Positions 24,781 to 34,784 are shown, counted from the stretch's first letter. The stretch: DNA of 64,000 nt from Armatimonadota bacterium (GCA_030601885.1 JAUWAU010000007.1:124001-188000), one strand, 5' to 3'. Notes: a model not told the origin generated them from the sequence alone. Numbers and translations: made by a program.

Positions 24781-27371
24781 TCGCCCGCGCCCCGCGAGGG
24801 GTTGCCCGGAGGACGACGGCGTTTGCCAATGCGCAATGCCCAATCGCCCCGGCCGGGAGCGGAGAACTGCTGCCGCCCGCCGCCGACGGTGCCGCCGTTC
24901 TGAAAGCTCCCGTCCCTCCCATTCGCCGGATTCCACCAAGCGTACTCGTACGTGACGCCTTCCACCAGGTTAACCGTCACCGTACCGCCCGACGGTAGGT
25001 ACAGGGCGTAGGCTTCGCCGGGCTTGGCGAGGCAGAAGGCCGTGCCCTGCAGAACCAGCGCGTTGCTCGGCTGCATCTCCCAGAAGGGCAGCGACTCCAT
25101 GAACCGCCGCGCGCCGCCCAGCTCCGTCCACGCCGGCTCCCACGCGGACATGGGCCGATCGTAGGACTTCGTCGTGTGAGCCTCCCACACCCCGCCGCCC
25201 ATGTAGCCGCTCCACCAGCCCTTGCGATCCAGCTCCGGGCGTGGCTCGTCGAAGTTGACCATCAGGATGCGCCGCTGGCGCGCCTTGCATAGATCGATCC
25301 ACTCGATGGCGAGATCGTTGTGCTTGAGCGGGTCCTTGCCGCCGGTTTGAATGGAAGTGAAATCCACGTGGTCAGCGTCAACGTATGCCGAGCTGGGGTC
25401 GTTCACGTTGTGGATGCCGCGGGGGTGATCGTACGGGTCGATGTCTTTGAGCTCCCGCATGTGCTGGAGCGCCTCCGCGAGCTTGTGCCGCTCGTTGTGC
25501 TCCTCGCAGAAGTTGAACAGCAGCGCCGGGAGGTGCCCGAAGCGCGCGATCAGCTCCCGGTAGTACCGCTCGTAATCGTACCCAGTCCAGGCGCTGTCGT
25601 CCTCGAGCACGATGTAGCACGCGACCCCCTGGGCCTGCATGTACTCGAACAGATCCAGCCACTCCCCGAGCTTCGCCACGTCGAACCGAGCATCTGCGCC
25701 GCCATTGGCCATCGCCTCTTTGGCGGTCTTGCCGAGCCACGGCCAGACGTCCTTGTGGTCGCCGTCGAGGTTGTGGGTCATCATATACAGCGAGTTGATG
25801 CCCTTGGCGGCGAGATAGTCAACGGCGGCCTTTCGCTTGGCGTTCGTATCGTAGTTGGTGAAAGCGCCCAGGAAGTTCTCTGGGTCGTCACAGCCGGCTT
25901 TGAGCCAGTACGGCCCGTCGCGGAACTTCAGGTAGCGCATCCCGTTTGCCGGCGTGCCGACGTATTCGAGCCGTCCCCATTGGTAGAAATCAGGCGCGTC
26001 GGTGGGCGGCTCCGTGACGGTGAAGGACCCCGCGTACCCATCGAGCTCGGCATTGGCGCTCCTGGAGGCGAATTTCCAGCTCCCGGTCTCGTCGGGCGAG
26101 AAGCGGACCTTCCAGACGTTGCCATCCAGTCCGCCGCGACCGTCGCCATCGTAGAAGCCCGGAGCCCTGTACGTCTGTCCACTGGGTCCGGTGAAGGTCA
26201 CGTCCACGAATATGGAAAACGGATTCGGAGTGCCCGTGCCCAGAGAGTCGGGACCAGTCATGGGGATCTCGACCTTGGCCCATTTGGCGAAGGTACCGAC
26301 GCTACCGATGGCCTTGCCCATCAATGGGTCCGGACCTATTATGTTCGCCTCGATGATGTGCGGTATCCCACGCGCCGTTGGCCCCGTGTTGACGCCGACG
26401 CCCGCAAACACGATGCCGTTTCTGTGGTTCCAGAGAACGTACGTCCCGCCGGCTCCCGCACCCCAGGCCCACGCTGTGTCTGCCCCTGGGTAGTAGTCGC
26501 CGTCCGTGTTGACCCACGTCATGAAGCCATATGGGCACTCGGGGAACTGCTTGGGGTCGAGTCCCACTCGGCCGTCGTCAGGTCCGTTGTAGTTCACGCG
26601 CATCCCGTACGTCTGCTTCGTCTCAAGCTGCTCGACGAACCATTGGGGGATAACCTCGACGCCGCTCCATCTCCCCCTTGCCAGGACGAGCAAGCCCAGG
26701 CGGCCCATGTCCTCGAGGTCGAAATGGAATCGAATGCCATCATTCCGGGCACTGGTGGCCCAGCCGGTCATGCCGATGGCGTCGAAGTAGGCTTCTTTGA
26801 CGACGTCGTCATAGCCATCGTGGTAGTCCTTCTTCCCGTAGGCCCGGGCCAATGCATGACATAGGTGCTTCGGATTCTTATCCGAATACGTCCACATCTC
26901 TCCCGGCTCGTAATCGGGATAGCTGTCGTACGGGTAGTCGAAGCCTGAGGACTGCGTTATGACGTGCCACCATGTGGCATCGGCATCGTTGCCGGTGAGG
27001 TCGTTGTTCCAGACGCTGATCTTCTGATGGTAGGACGGTATCTTCCCCTGTGCGATCGCCGCACCAACCGTCAACGCGTGCCAGGTCTTGCGCAGGGACT
27101 TCACCTCCGTCTTCGCGTTCCAATCGCCACGCACATGAACGAGACGCCCATGCCGCCACAGTGCCCAACGCGAGGCTTTGCCCTCCAGTTGCCGCCCAAC
27201 CGCAGCGTTCAGCCCGACCTCTTCCGGCCTGCGCTGATCTTGCTTGTCCAGATCCTCCCCCGACGGCGGGAAATACCAGCCACCCGCCCATGCCGCGCCG
27301 GCGCCGAACCACACGACGGTGCACCACAGCATCAGTAGGATCGGGCTGTGAAGGCTGAGCTGCCGTGTCAT
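24777..27371 (-). CDS. Secreted fusion: serine beta-lactamase-like + DUF5060 + DUF4038 glycoside hydrolase
   Basis: 864 residues from the ATG at 27371, which opens a signal peptide ('LMLWCTVVWFGAGAAWAGG'). Residues about 40-345 are a serine beta-lactamase/esterase domain with SxxK in 'EVKSLRKTWHALTVG' and a YSx element in 'MWTYSDKNPKHL'. Residues about 365-460 are DUF5060 ('KVRFSPDETGSWKFASRSAN'). Residues about 465-770 are an apiosidase-like DUF4038 barrel ('KFRDGPYWLKAGCDDPENFL', 'LPALLFNFCEEHNERHKLAE', 'RILMVNFDEPRPE'). The end is a small beta domain ('TYEYAWWNPANGRDGS'). An esterase plus glycosidase in one chain would suit an acylated glycan. Frame and codon use are continuous, so it is a real fusion. 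Confidence 0.82.
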   Translation of the reverse strand: MTRQLSLHSPILLMLWCTVVWFGAGAAWAGGWYFPPSGEDLDKQDQRRPEEVGLNAAVGRQLEGKASRWALWRHGRLVHVRGDWNAKTEVKSLRKTWHALTVGAAIAQGKIPSYHQKISVWNNDLTGNDADATWWHVITQSSGFDYPYDSYPDYEPGEMWTYSDKNPKHLCHALARAYGKKDYHDGYDDVVKEAYFDAIGMTGWATSARNDGIRFHFDLEDMGRLGLLVLARGRWSGVEVIPQWFVEQLETKQTYGMRVNYNGPDDGRVGLDPKQFPECPYGFMTWVNTDGDYYPGADTAWAWGAGAGGTYVLWNHRNGIVFAGVGVNTGPTARGIPHIIEANIIGPDPLMGKAIGSVGTFAKWAKVEIPMTGPDSLGTGTPNPFSIFVDVTFTGPSGQTYRAPGFYDGDGRGGLDGNVWKVRFSPDETGSWKFASRSANAELDGYAGSFTVTEPPTDAPDFYQWGRLEYVGTPANGMRYLKFRDGPYWLKAGCDDPENFLGAFTNYDTNAKRKAAVDYLAAKGINSLYMMTHNLDGDHKDVWPWLGKTAKEAMANGGADARFDVAKLGEWLDLFEYMQAQGVACYIVLEDDSAWTGYDYERYYRELIARFGHLPALLFNFCEEHNERHKLAEALQHMRELKDIDPYDHPRGIHNVNDPSSAYVDADHVDFTSIQTGGKDPLKHNDLAIEWIDLCKARQRRILMVNFDEPRPELDRKGWWSGYMGGGVWEAHTTKSYDRPMSAWEPAWTELGGARRFMESLPFWEMQPSNALVLQGTAFCLAKPGEAYALYLPSGGTVTVNLVEGVTYEYAWWNPANGRDGSFQNGGTVGGGRQQFSAPGRGDWALRIGKRRRPPGNPSRGAGD

Positions 27372-27558
27372 GACATTCGCCCCGTTCCACTCAGGTCCCC
27401 GCCAGTTCCTCAATCGGGCCGAACTAGCCTCCCCGTGGCGCGGGCATCCTTGCCCGCCGGCCCGCAATGGCATGATAACTTACTAACAAAGGTGACATAC
27501 TTGGGAAAAAGGAAACTGATTCTCGAGCGGGAGGCAGACGTAGTCGAAGGAGTAGAGC

Positions 27559-28587
27559 ATGATTGTCAACATCCTCATCTGCATAACGGCCTTCCTCGGG
27601 CTGCTCGCCGCGTCGGCTCGCGCGAACCGTACCCCAACCGTCGCCCAACTGCTGGGCGAGTTTCGCGCCGTGGATTGGACCAGCCGGGCCAAGATGGCGA
27701 AGCCCGATCCGGCCGACGAAGCATGGCGCGTTCGGGTGCGGACGGAGCATGCGCTGATCCGGCTTGGAGATCGGGCGGTGCCCCACCTGATCGCCGCTCT
27801 GGGGGATTCCGATCGGCACGTGCGCGGCCTCGCGGCCTTTTGCCTCGGAGCCATCGGCAACTCCGCTGCCGTCAGTCCTCTGCGCGAGCGCCTGCGCCGT
27901 GACAGCGATCCAACCGTGCGAGTCTATGCCGCGGAGGCTCTGGGTCGCCTGGGCGATCCCAAGGCCGCCGACACTCTCACCGCAGCGCTGGAGGACAAGA
28001 ACCGGAACGTGGTATTCGCGGCGAAGACCGCCCGAGAGCGTCTGCTCAACGGCCCGCCGTGCGGCAGCACCGTCCGCGATGCGGCACGCGCGGCGGAGGA
28101 CTTTCAGCGACTCGCGACCCCAACAGTCGGTGACGCGGCGCCCGAGATCGATCTGACCTCGAGCGACGGCGAGCGGGTACGGTTGTCGTCTTTCAAGGGT
28201 CGGCAGCCGGTTGTGGTCCTGTTTCAACTCGCGGATTGGTGACCAGTCTGCAATCGCCAACTGGTCCAGTTGGCCCAGAATGCAGAGGGATTCCAGCAGC
28301 GAGGTGCGCAGGTCCTGGTAGTAGTGCCGCAGGAGACGTTCCGCGCGGGGTGGTGGAAGGAGAAGCTGAACCTGCCCTTCACCCTCCTGGCCGACCCGAC
28401 GGCCTGGGTCTGCGCTCAGTATGGCGTCGCCAAGCAGCTCGTGGTGCACGATGAATGGGTCAACATCCCGGCCGCCTTCGTTATCGACCGCGGCGGGATC
28501 TTGCGCTACGCGCACGTCGGCACCGCGTTCAACGACCGAGCCACCGCCGAGGAGCTGCTTGAGGCGCTGGATCGCCTCGGCAACTAG
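27559..28587 (+). CDS. HEAT-repeat/redoxin protein with in-frame UGA, candidate selenoprotein
   Basis: Read through the TGA at 28240-28242, this frame gives 342 residues. AAGGAG precedes the ATG and residues 1-22 look like a signal peptide. Residues about 65-170 are HEAT-like repeats ('RAVPHLIAALGDSDRHVRGL', 'VRVYAAEALGRLGDPKAADT'). Residues 192-342 are an AhpC/TSA-like redoxin ('VGDAAPEIDLTSSDGERVRL', 'PVVVLFQLADW-U-PVCNRQL', 'IPAAFVIDRGGILRYAHVG'). The UGA is codon 228, exactly where the peroxidatic or thioredoxin-like Cys belongs (UxxC), and homology continues in the same frame for 114 codons. A hairpin with an apical GGUC follows. Reading it as two genes split by a nonsense change is the alternative. 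Confidence 0.78.
28240..28274 (+). promoter_or_regulatory. Putative bacterial SECIS element after the in-frame UGA
   Basis: Twenty nucleotides after the UGA there is a perfect 8-bp stem, GCCAACTG (28256-28263) with CAGTTGGC (28267-28274), presenting GGUC at its tip (28263-28266). A GGUC tip on a short stem at about this distance is the hallmark of the E. coli fdhF SECIS recognised by SelB. The hairpin lies inside the coding sequence, as bacterial SECIS elements do. Confidence 0.65.
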
Positions 28588-28616
28588 TGGAACTCGCAGG
28601 CCTCGGGTCCGTCCGC

Positions 28617-30740
28617 TCAGCGCCTGGTGGTCGGAGACCGCAACGCGTGCGCCGCGAAGTCGTCCAACTCGCATCGGCCCGGGGTGCGAGGGCTCAGTTG
28701 CACCTCTACCTCGGACCCGGGCGCCGTGAAGCGCAGCACCGTGCGGCGCCACCGGGGATTGGGCGACGCTGAGCCCACCGTCAGATACGCTTGATTCTCG
28801 AGGTTCCGTACGATCACCCGGAAGTCTTCGATGCTGCTGCGGCGGGATCGGTAGATGAGCACATAGCGCGTCCCCGGTGAGAGCCCCTTGACCCGCTGGC
28901 GCAGGTAGGGCATCGCATCGCCGACGGTGACCACCAGGTAATGTTGGCCCTCGGCGGCGTCGCCCGTTGCCAGCCGGTGCACCTCTTCCGTCGCCCCTTC
29001 CCAGCCGGTAAAGCCGTCCTCGAAGCCGCCATTGGTCAGCAGACTTGGCCCCATTATTGCCGGCTCGGCCCGGCGGGCGTCCGGCCCCGGCCACGTTCCC
29101 GCCGGGGCCGTCTGGATCGTCTCCGGCGCGCGCGGCAGGTCCGGCATCGGCTCGCCGAACTGCAGCGCGCCCGCGTCCGGCGTCTCTCCCGGGGCCAGGC
29201 CCGGCAGCTCACGGCCGAGCAGCTTCACCAGGTCCCCACCACGCCCTCGTGCCGGGCCCTCCGGACGCAGGCTCACGTCGTGCTTGGCGAAGTCGGCGAA
29301 TCCGGGATCGCCCCCCGTGAACAGGCTGCTGCCGTCCAGCCCCACCCGCCTGGCCAGGGCGATACCTTTGTCCCACCGAGCATCCCCATCGCGACGCACG
29401 TAGACGTTGTGATCGCCGCGCCAGTTCGGCTCGACCGAGTTCCCGCTATTGCCCCACCAGTAGACGCACCAGAACAGGTTGTTGAAGTAGTGGTAGTTGG
29501 GCGTGCCGATGCCGAACACTTTGTTCGACATGATCGCCGTCCTGGACGTGGATGTGTTGTGATAGACGAACACGGTGGCGGGCTTCAACTCGGCCTCGCC
29601 GTAGTTGCGGTAGTCCTCTTTGTTGTCGAAGAAGATGTTGCGATAGGCATACAGCGGCCCGACGGTGGGCGCCTTGATGCGGAAGCCGCAGATGCAGCGC
29701 TCCACGATGTTGTCGTGCCACCGGCAGTCCTCTTCGGCGCCATTGGGCTCGAGCCCATCGTCGTTGATGGTGGCGATGCGGTTGTGATGGATCCGCAGCC
29801 CCCGGTTTTCGCCGACTCCCCCGCGATCCTCGATGCCGTCCCAGGTGTCGTGGATGAAGTTGTCGTGCACCTCGTGGCCGCCGGCGGTGCGATGGATCTG
29901 GACCCCGAAGCGATCGTAGTGCCCGCCTCTCTTATGGGCCAGCCAATTGTCCCACGCACCCGCGCCGTAGGGATCGGCGCCCGCGTACGGTGCCATGAAG
30001 ATCTCGTTGAACCGGACCGTGCAGCGGTCGGCGCCGACGCCCAGCCAGACGCCGTAGTCCACCGGGCCAATCGTGCAGCGCTCCACCACCGAGCCCAGAG
30101 AATCCTCGATCCGCACCCCGTATGCCGCGTTCCGCAGGCTCAGACTCCGCACGACACAGCGATCGGCGCCGACGATCTCCACACACGGCCGCCTCGGCGC
30201 CACGGTTATCGCAAGGCTGCGGGGGTCGAGATCGTGCTGAAACCGCACGAGAAGCTCCTTCTTGGCGCTGAAGTAGAGGGCCAGCGCCTTGACGCCCTCC
30301 CATCCCGACTGTCGTACCCCGTCCCGGAACAGCTTCGGCCAATGCCAGGTCTCGTCCTCGACCCGGGCTGGATCGACCCGGTCCTCGCGCAGCATCGTAA
30401 TGATCTTGCCGTTGGCGGTGACGGTAAAGGGCGTGAACGGCACCTTGCTCCGCCAGGCTCCCGCGGCGACGTCGGGTGCCGGGCGCCAGTCAAGCTCGAC
30501 CGGTTCGCTGCCGTCGAGCACAGCCCCCGGCTCACCCTCGAGCACAATGGGCCGCCCATAGACGCCGCTGGTCTGCATGGCGACGCGCTCACGGTACACC
30601 CCTCGCGCGAGACGCACCGTGTCGCCCGGCCGGGCCCGGTCGAGAGCCTCCTGCACGCTATCACCGGGTGCCACGTGAACGACCTCAGCGCTGACGGGCA
30701 GCGACAAGGCGAGACCGCACAGCAGCCATGAGGAACGCAT
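28617..30740 (-). CDS. Secreted right-handed parallel beta-helix protein with C-terminal CBM-like domain
   Basis: 707 residues. Signal peptide 1-18 ('SWLLCGLALSLPVSAE'). 'VAPGDSVQEALDRARPGDTV' and 'GVYRERVAMQTSG' are the usual entrance to a pectate-lyase-like beta-helix. Repeated coils follow at about 180-400 ('CVVRSLSLRNAAYGVRIEDS', 'DNFIHDTWDGIEDRGGVG', 'LRIHHNRIATINDDGLEPNG'). Residues about 560-700 are a carbohydrate-binding beta-sandwich ('SLLTNGGFEDGFTGWEGATE'). Probably an extracellular polysaccharide lyase or hydrolase; the substrate is unknown. Convergent with the redoxin gene, 29 bp apart. Confidence 0.82.
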   Translation of the reverse strand: MRSSWLLCGLALSLPVSAEVVHVAPGDSVQEALDRARPGDTVRLARGVYRERVAMQTSGVYGRPIVLEGEPGAVLDGSEPVELDWRPAPDVAAGAWRSKVPFTPFTVTANGKIITMLREDRVDPARVEDETWHWPKLFRDGVRQSGWEGVKALALYFSAKKELLVRFQHDLDPRSLAITVAPRRPCVEIVGADRCVVRSLSLRNAAYGVRIEDSLGSVVERCTIGPVDYGVWLGVGADRCTVRFNEIFMAPYAGADPYGAGAWDNWLAHKRGGHYDRFGVQIHRTAGGHEVHDNFIHDTWDGIEDRGGVGENRGLRIHHNRIATINDDGLEPNGAEEDCRWHDNIVERCICGFRIKAPTVGPLYAYRNIFFDNKEDYRNYGEAELKPATVFVYHNTSTSRTAIMSNKVFGIGTPNYHYFNNLFWCVYWWGNSGNSVEPNWRGDHNVYVRRDGDARWDKGIALARRVGLDGSSLFTGGDPGFADFAKHDVSLRPEGPARGRGGDLVKLLGRELPGLAPGETPDAGALQFGEPMPDLPRAPETIQTAPAGTWPGPDARRAEPAIMGPSLLTNGGFEDGFTGWEGATEEVHRLATGDAAEGQHYLVVTVGDAMPYLRQRVKGLSPGTRYVLIYRSRRSSIEDFRVIVRNLENQAYLTVGSASPNPRWRRTVLRFTAPGSEVEVQLSPRTPGRCELDDFAAHALRSPTTRR

Positions 30741-30911
30741 ATCGACCTCCTGCCGTAGAGCTATGGACCACTGCGGCTTGCGCGGTGCAACGGCTTTCCA
30801 ACGCGGTCGTCCATCTTTCCCCTCTCGCCGCGCGTCAGCGGATAAGCGCCGCCGAGGTATTGAGAGCGAAGCGAGAACTGACGGTCCCAGAGCATCGCCT
30901 GGCGGGCCGAT

Positions 30912-32522
30912 CTACTGCCCGTTCGTCTCCGGCTCTGGAGGGGCCGCTGGGCCTCCCGGCCACGTGTAGGTGAAGTGCATGCCCGCCAGTTCGCGTTCCA
31001 CTTCGTCCGCGGGCAGGCCGAGCAGGGGCCACGGTTCGCGGAGAAACATAGGTCCTCCCGCTGACGGGGTGTGTCCCGCCTCCTTGTCGGCCGCGTCGCG
31101 GCGCTCGAGCGCCTTCATGAGGCGTGGCAGATCGGGGTGGTCCGGGTCGATCCGCGCCGCCTGCGCCAACGCGGGAGCCATGAGTGTCGGGTTCATCCAG
31201 CCGGTGTCCGCCAGCTCCGCCACCCGCAGGTACTGATCGAGGTAGTATCTCCTGTACCGCGCCGGGAAGATCGGGCTCCCCACCAGGAGCGGGAAGTCAA
31301 TGTGCAGCGCCGCTCCCGTCAGCAGACCCTGTATCATCTGGTCCGCCCCCACCTGCACCGGCGTCGGCGGAATCAGCGGCGAGTAGTAGGAGTTCACCGA
31401 CGCGTTCGCTGTCCAGATGGCGAATCCTGCGATATAGGCCAGTGGCAGCGGCAAAAGCATGGCACATATCCGGCTGCGCCTGACCAGTTGATATAGGGCC
31501 CGGCCCGCCAGTGGTACGGCCGCAAACAGCGTTGGTGCGGCCCATCGGAACTCCGCCCGCTCGCTCGCCAGGAGGCTGAAAACGACGAAGAACGACCAGA
31601 AGATTACGAGCAGCATCTTGCTGAACTCGTCCCGCCACCGGATGGTAGCGTGCAGCACCGCCGCCAGCAGAATGCCCCCGCTCACCAGGCTCATCACCGG
31701 CTCGAGCGAGATCCGACCCGACAGCTTCTGGTACAGCGGCGCGATGTACAGCGCCAGCGAGGCGTGGCTCAGCCCCAGGCCGCTGATCCGCTGGCGGTAG
31801 AAGGCGTAGTCGTCACTGAGGGTGCTTACCTCCGCCGGCGTCCTGAGATTCCAGTATATGTATGGCACGAAGATGACGGCCGCAAGCAGCAGGCCGGCAT
31901 ACGTGTGCCAACGCTTGAGCCAGGGCCGCTGCCGCGGGCTCAGAGCCACGTAGATGGCCAGCGGCGGCAGCAGGAAGTAGCTATTCTCGGCGACCCATCC
32001 GCCAGCGCCCACGACGGCGCCAGCGGCGATCACGAGCCATGGGCGGTCCTCCGCCAGCGCCCGCCAGAACAAGTACATGGCCAGCGCCGTGAAGAACAGG
32101 TACGTGCGCTCACTGGCGTCGCTTGACGCCCCGATATGGTAGCCGTTGAACGTGAGCAGAACCAGGGAGAACACGGCGGGGTATAGGCCCCAGGCGCGAC
32201 GGACGAGGGCGAAGATGATCCAGCACGTCGCCGTCCCCAGCAGGACGCTCATCAGGCGGAATCCCACGATGTTCCGCCCCACGAGCACCGTCCCCAGGCG
32301 CGCCAGATATAACTGGCCCGGCGGGTGACGCGAGGCCCCGTGCTGCTGCAGATAGACTGCGCCAGGCTTGAGGCTGATCTCCTCCGCCCCGCCCACCACC
32401 TGGATCTCGTGCCATGTCAGGGGAGTCGTGGTCGTTGCGTAATATCGCAGGGCAAAGCCAACGAGCAGAAGAGCGGGAACGGCCGCCCTGATCGCCTTCG
32501 CGCTGCCGGCCGACGGCCTCAC
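30912..32522 (-). CDS. GT39/ArnT-like polytopic glycosyltransferase, copy 1
   Basis: 536 residues with about 11 membrane segments and the layout of dolichyl-phosphate-mannose transferase-like (GT-C) enzymes: first helix 'AVPALLLVGFALRYYATTTT', an acidic loop 'LTWHEIQ', 'RHPPGQLYLARLG', 'ERTYLFFTALAMYLFWRALA', then a soluble C-terminal tail ('AQAARIDPDHPDLPRLMKAL'). It is a close paralogue of 33169-34782, collinear from end to end. Likely moves a sugar from a lipid carrier to the cell surface. Separated from its paralogue by 646 bp. Confidence 0.75.
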   Translation of the reverse strand: MRPSAGSAKAIRAAVPALLLVGFALRYYATTTTPLTWHEIQVVGGAEEISLKPGAVYLQQHGASRHPPGQLYLARLGTVLVGRNIVGFRLMSVLLGTATCWIIFALVRRAWGLYPAVFSLVLLTFNGYHIGASSDASERTYLFFTALAMYLFWRALAEDRPWLVIAAGAVVGAGGWVAENSYFLLPPLAIYVALSPRQRPWLKRWHTYAGLLLAAVIFVPYIYWNLRTPAEVSTLSDDYAFYRQRISGLGLSHASLALYIAPLYQKLSGRISLEPVMSLVSGGILLAAVLHATIRWRDEFSKMLLVIFWSFFVVFSLLASERAEFRWAAPTLFAAVPLAGRALYQLVRRSRICAMLLPLPLAYIAGFAIWTANASVNSYYSPLIPPTPVQVGADQMIQGLLTGAALHIDFPLLVGSPIFPARYRRYYLDQYLRVAELADTGWMNPTLMAPALAQAARIDPDHPDLPRLMKALERRDAADKEAGHTPSAGGPMFLREPWPLLGLPADEVERELAGMHFTYTWPGGPAAPPEPETNGQ

Positions 32523-33168
32523 GAACGATCACTCCGTCTCAGGCTGTGCTGGTGTCCCCCGCATGCGCTGTCAGCGTTTGCGCTTGCTCCCCCCTGCTGG
32601 GGGATCAGCTAGATCACCGCACGACGCCGCCCGGTGCCTCCCACCCGGCGCGTGTCATGGCAAGCGCCCTCCGCCCGAACACGGCAGCATTATAGCCTTC
32701 CCACCTGGCCCTGTACAGCCCGTGCTTGAGGGCTCGATCTGCGGTCTTTTCCTGGACTGGGCGAAGCATGCGTGAGGACGTGCAGCTATTGGGGGGCCCG
32801 GCCACCGAAGTACCGGCGCAGGCGCTGCGGACGAGTGGCAACTGAGCGAGGGGCTACTGAAGAGCCGGTCGCCAAGTCTCTCGCAGCGGGCTGGCGCCAG
32901 CGGCACTGTCGCCAAGACCGCCGCTGTGCAGACGCGCTGTCTGGGCAGTTCAGGGGACGGACGGGGTAAGGGTGGCGTAGCGGTCTAGCCACGCCACACC
33001 GACGGGCACCAACCCCAGGACGCGCATGCTTCAGCCAACGCGGCGTGGGCAGCTCTGCCGTCCACGGGGCCGCTGCGAGCCGCCGGTCGCAGTAGCGCTC
33101 CGGGCCTGATGTATCAGTCGGCTGAGGTCCAGCTCGGAGCCGGGGGGAGCTGGGCCCGCCGACACCAT
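32523..33168. other. Gene-free gap between the two GT39-like paralogues
   Basis: No reading frame here has coding character. G+C is high and I find no strong palindrome or REP unit. It must hold the promoter or leader of the downstream minus-strand paralogue at 30912-32522. Confidence 0.4.
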
Positions 33169-34782
33169 TCACGGTCCATCCCGTTCCCGCCTCGGGGGCG
33201 GACGTGGGTCCTTCGGCACGGAGTACGTAAAGGACATGCCTTCCATTTGACGCTGTACTTCCGACTCCGGCACCCCAAGCAGCTCGAACGGAGAGCGCAG
33301 GAATAGCCGGCCTCCCTGCCACGGCTCGGGCTCGGCCTGCGTGTCGGCCGCCTCGATTCGCTCGAGCGCCCTCATCAGCCGGGGGAGGTCGGGGTGGTCA
33401 GGATCGATCCGTGCAGCTCGCTCCAACGCCGGCCGCATCACCGCTGGATTCATCCACCCTGCGTTCGCGAGTTCGGCGACCTCGAGATACTGATCGAGGT
33501 AATAGATCCTGTAGCGCGCCGGAAACAGCGGACTCCCGAGAATAGATGAGAACTCATATTGCGGCTGAGCTCCTGTGAGAAGTCCCTGCATCATTCGTAT
33601 CGCGACGATCTGGACTGGGGCGGGAGGAATGAGTGGCGAGTAGTAGAGATTGGACGACATGTTGGCCACCCAAATCGCGAATCCTACGATATAAGCCATT
33701 GGCAGGAGGGGGAGCAGGGCATATATCCGGCTTCGAGTGAATAGTTGACACAGGGCACCCCCGGCAAGGGGCACTGCGGCGAATAGCGAGGTAGCCGCCC
33801 ACTTGAACTCAGGACGCGGGCTGGAATAAAGGCTGAAGGCGCCGACGAAGCCCCAAAACAGAACCAGCAGTAGGTTGCTGAACTCATCCCGTCGAGCGAA
33901 AGTAGCGTACAACACCGCTCCCAGAAGTATCGCGCCGCTCACCACGCTCATGGTCGGGTATACAGAGAAACGACCCGAGAGTTTGTAGTAAAGCGGCGGC
34001 ACGTAGAGCGCCAGTGAGCCATAGGTGATGCCGAAGCCGCCCAGCCGCTCGACATGATCGGTCAGATCCTGTCGCAAACGACTCTCTCCACCTTCTGCGC
34101 TCTGCAGATTCAGACATACGAGGGGCAGGCAGATGGCAACGGCCACAAGCACTCCCACGTAGGGGGCCCATTGGGCCAACCAGCAACGCCTTGCTTTGCT
34201 CAGTACCAGGTAGACGGCAAAGGCAGGCAACAGCAGGAATGTGTGCTTCGACACGAGAGTGCCGGCACCGATGATGGCCCCCGCGGCTACCATCAGCCAC
34301 GGCCGATCCTCCTGCACCGCACGCCAGAACAGGTATATCGCCAGGAGGGAGAAAAACAGATACGTTCGCTCGATGGCGAACCTGGAGACGCCGAGGTGGA
34401 ATCCGTTGAAACACAGAAGAAAAAGCGATAGCATCGCCGGCCAGACGCCCCAGACCCGCCGCACAAGGGCGAACATGATCCAGCAGCTCCCCGTCCCCAG
34501 CACCACGCTCATGAAGCGAAACCCAGCGATGTTGCGCCCCAGGAGCAGCGTCCCTAGCTTCGCAATGTAGAGCTGACCCGGCAGTTGGTTCCCCCACCCG
34601 TGCCGCGGCAGGTTGACGGCCCCAGGCGAAAGGCTGATCCGATCTGCCAAATCGATCAGACCAATCTCTTCCGATGGCATCGGGACGGTCGTTGTCGCGA
34701 AGTAACGCAGGCCGAAGCAGATGAGCATTAACGCCGGGACCAGGATGCGGCTGGCGGTCCTCGTCCTCGCGTCTCGGGCCAT
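33169..34782 (-). CDS. GT39/ArnT-like polytopic glycosyltransferase, copy 2
   Basis: 537 residues, parallel to copy 1 throughout: 'LICFGLRYFATTTVPMPSEE', 'LPGQLYIAKLGTLLLGRNIA', 'GFRFMSVVLGTGSCWIMFAL', 'VRRVWGVWPAMLSLFLLCFN', and the same soluble tail 'RAARIDPDHPDLPRLMRALE'. The acidic first-loop motif reads SEEIG rather than WHEIQ, so the two copies have drifted at the proposed catalytic loop. The start lies 3 bp after the stop of the upstream membrane protein, so the two are co-transcribed. Confidence 0.76.
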   Translation of the reverse strand: MARDARTRTASRILVPALMLICFGLRYFATTTVPMPSEEIGLIDLADRISLSPGAVNLPRHGWGNQLPGQLYIAKLGTLLLGRNIAGFRFMSVVLGTGSCWIMFALVRRVWGVWPAMLSLFLLCFNGFHLGVSRFAIERTYLFFSLLAIYLFWRAVQEDRPWLMVAAGAIIGAGTLVSKHTFLLLPAFAVYLVLSKARRCWLAQWAPYVGVLVAVAICLPLVCLNLQSAEGGESRLRQDLTDHVERLGGFGITYGSLALYVPPLYYKLSGRFSVYPTMSVVSGAILLGAVLYATFARRDEFSNLLLVLFWGFVGAFSLYSSPRPEFKWAATSLFAAVPLAGGALCQLFTRSRIYALLPLLPMAYIVGFAIWVANMSSNLYYSPLIPPAPVQIVAIRMMQGLLTGAQPQYEFSSILGSPLFPARYRIYYLDQYLEVAELANAGWMNPAVMRPALERAARIDPDHPDLPRLMRALERIEAADTQAEPEPWQGGRLFLRSPFELLGVPESEVQRQMEGMSFTYSVPKDPRPPPRRERDGP

Positions 34783-34784
34783 GG

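Noticed and set aside
28240..28242. TGA read as a plain nonsense mutation dividing two genes
   Set aside because: Homology is continuous in one frame across it, it falls exactly on the redox residue, and a SECIS-like hairpin follows. Kept only as the alternative explanation.
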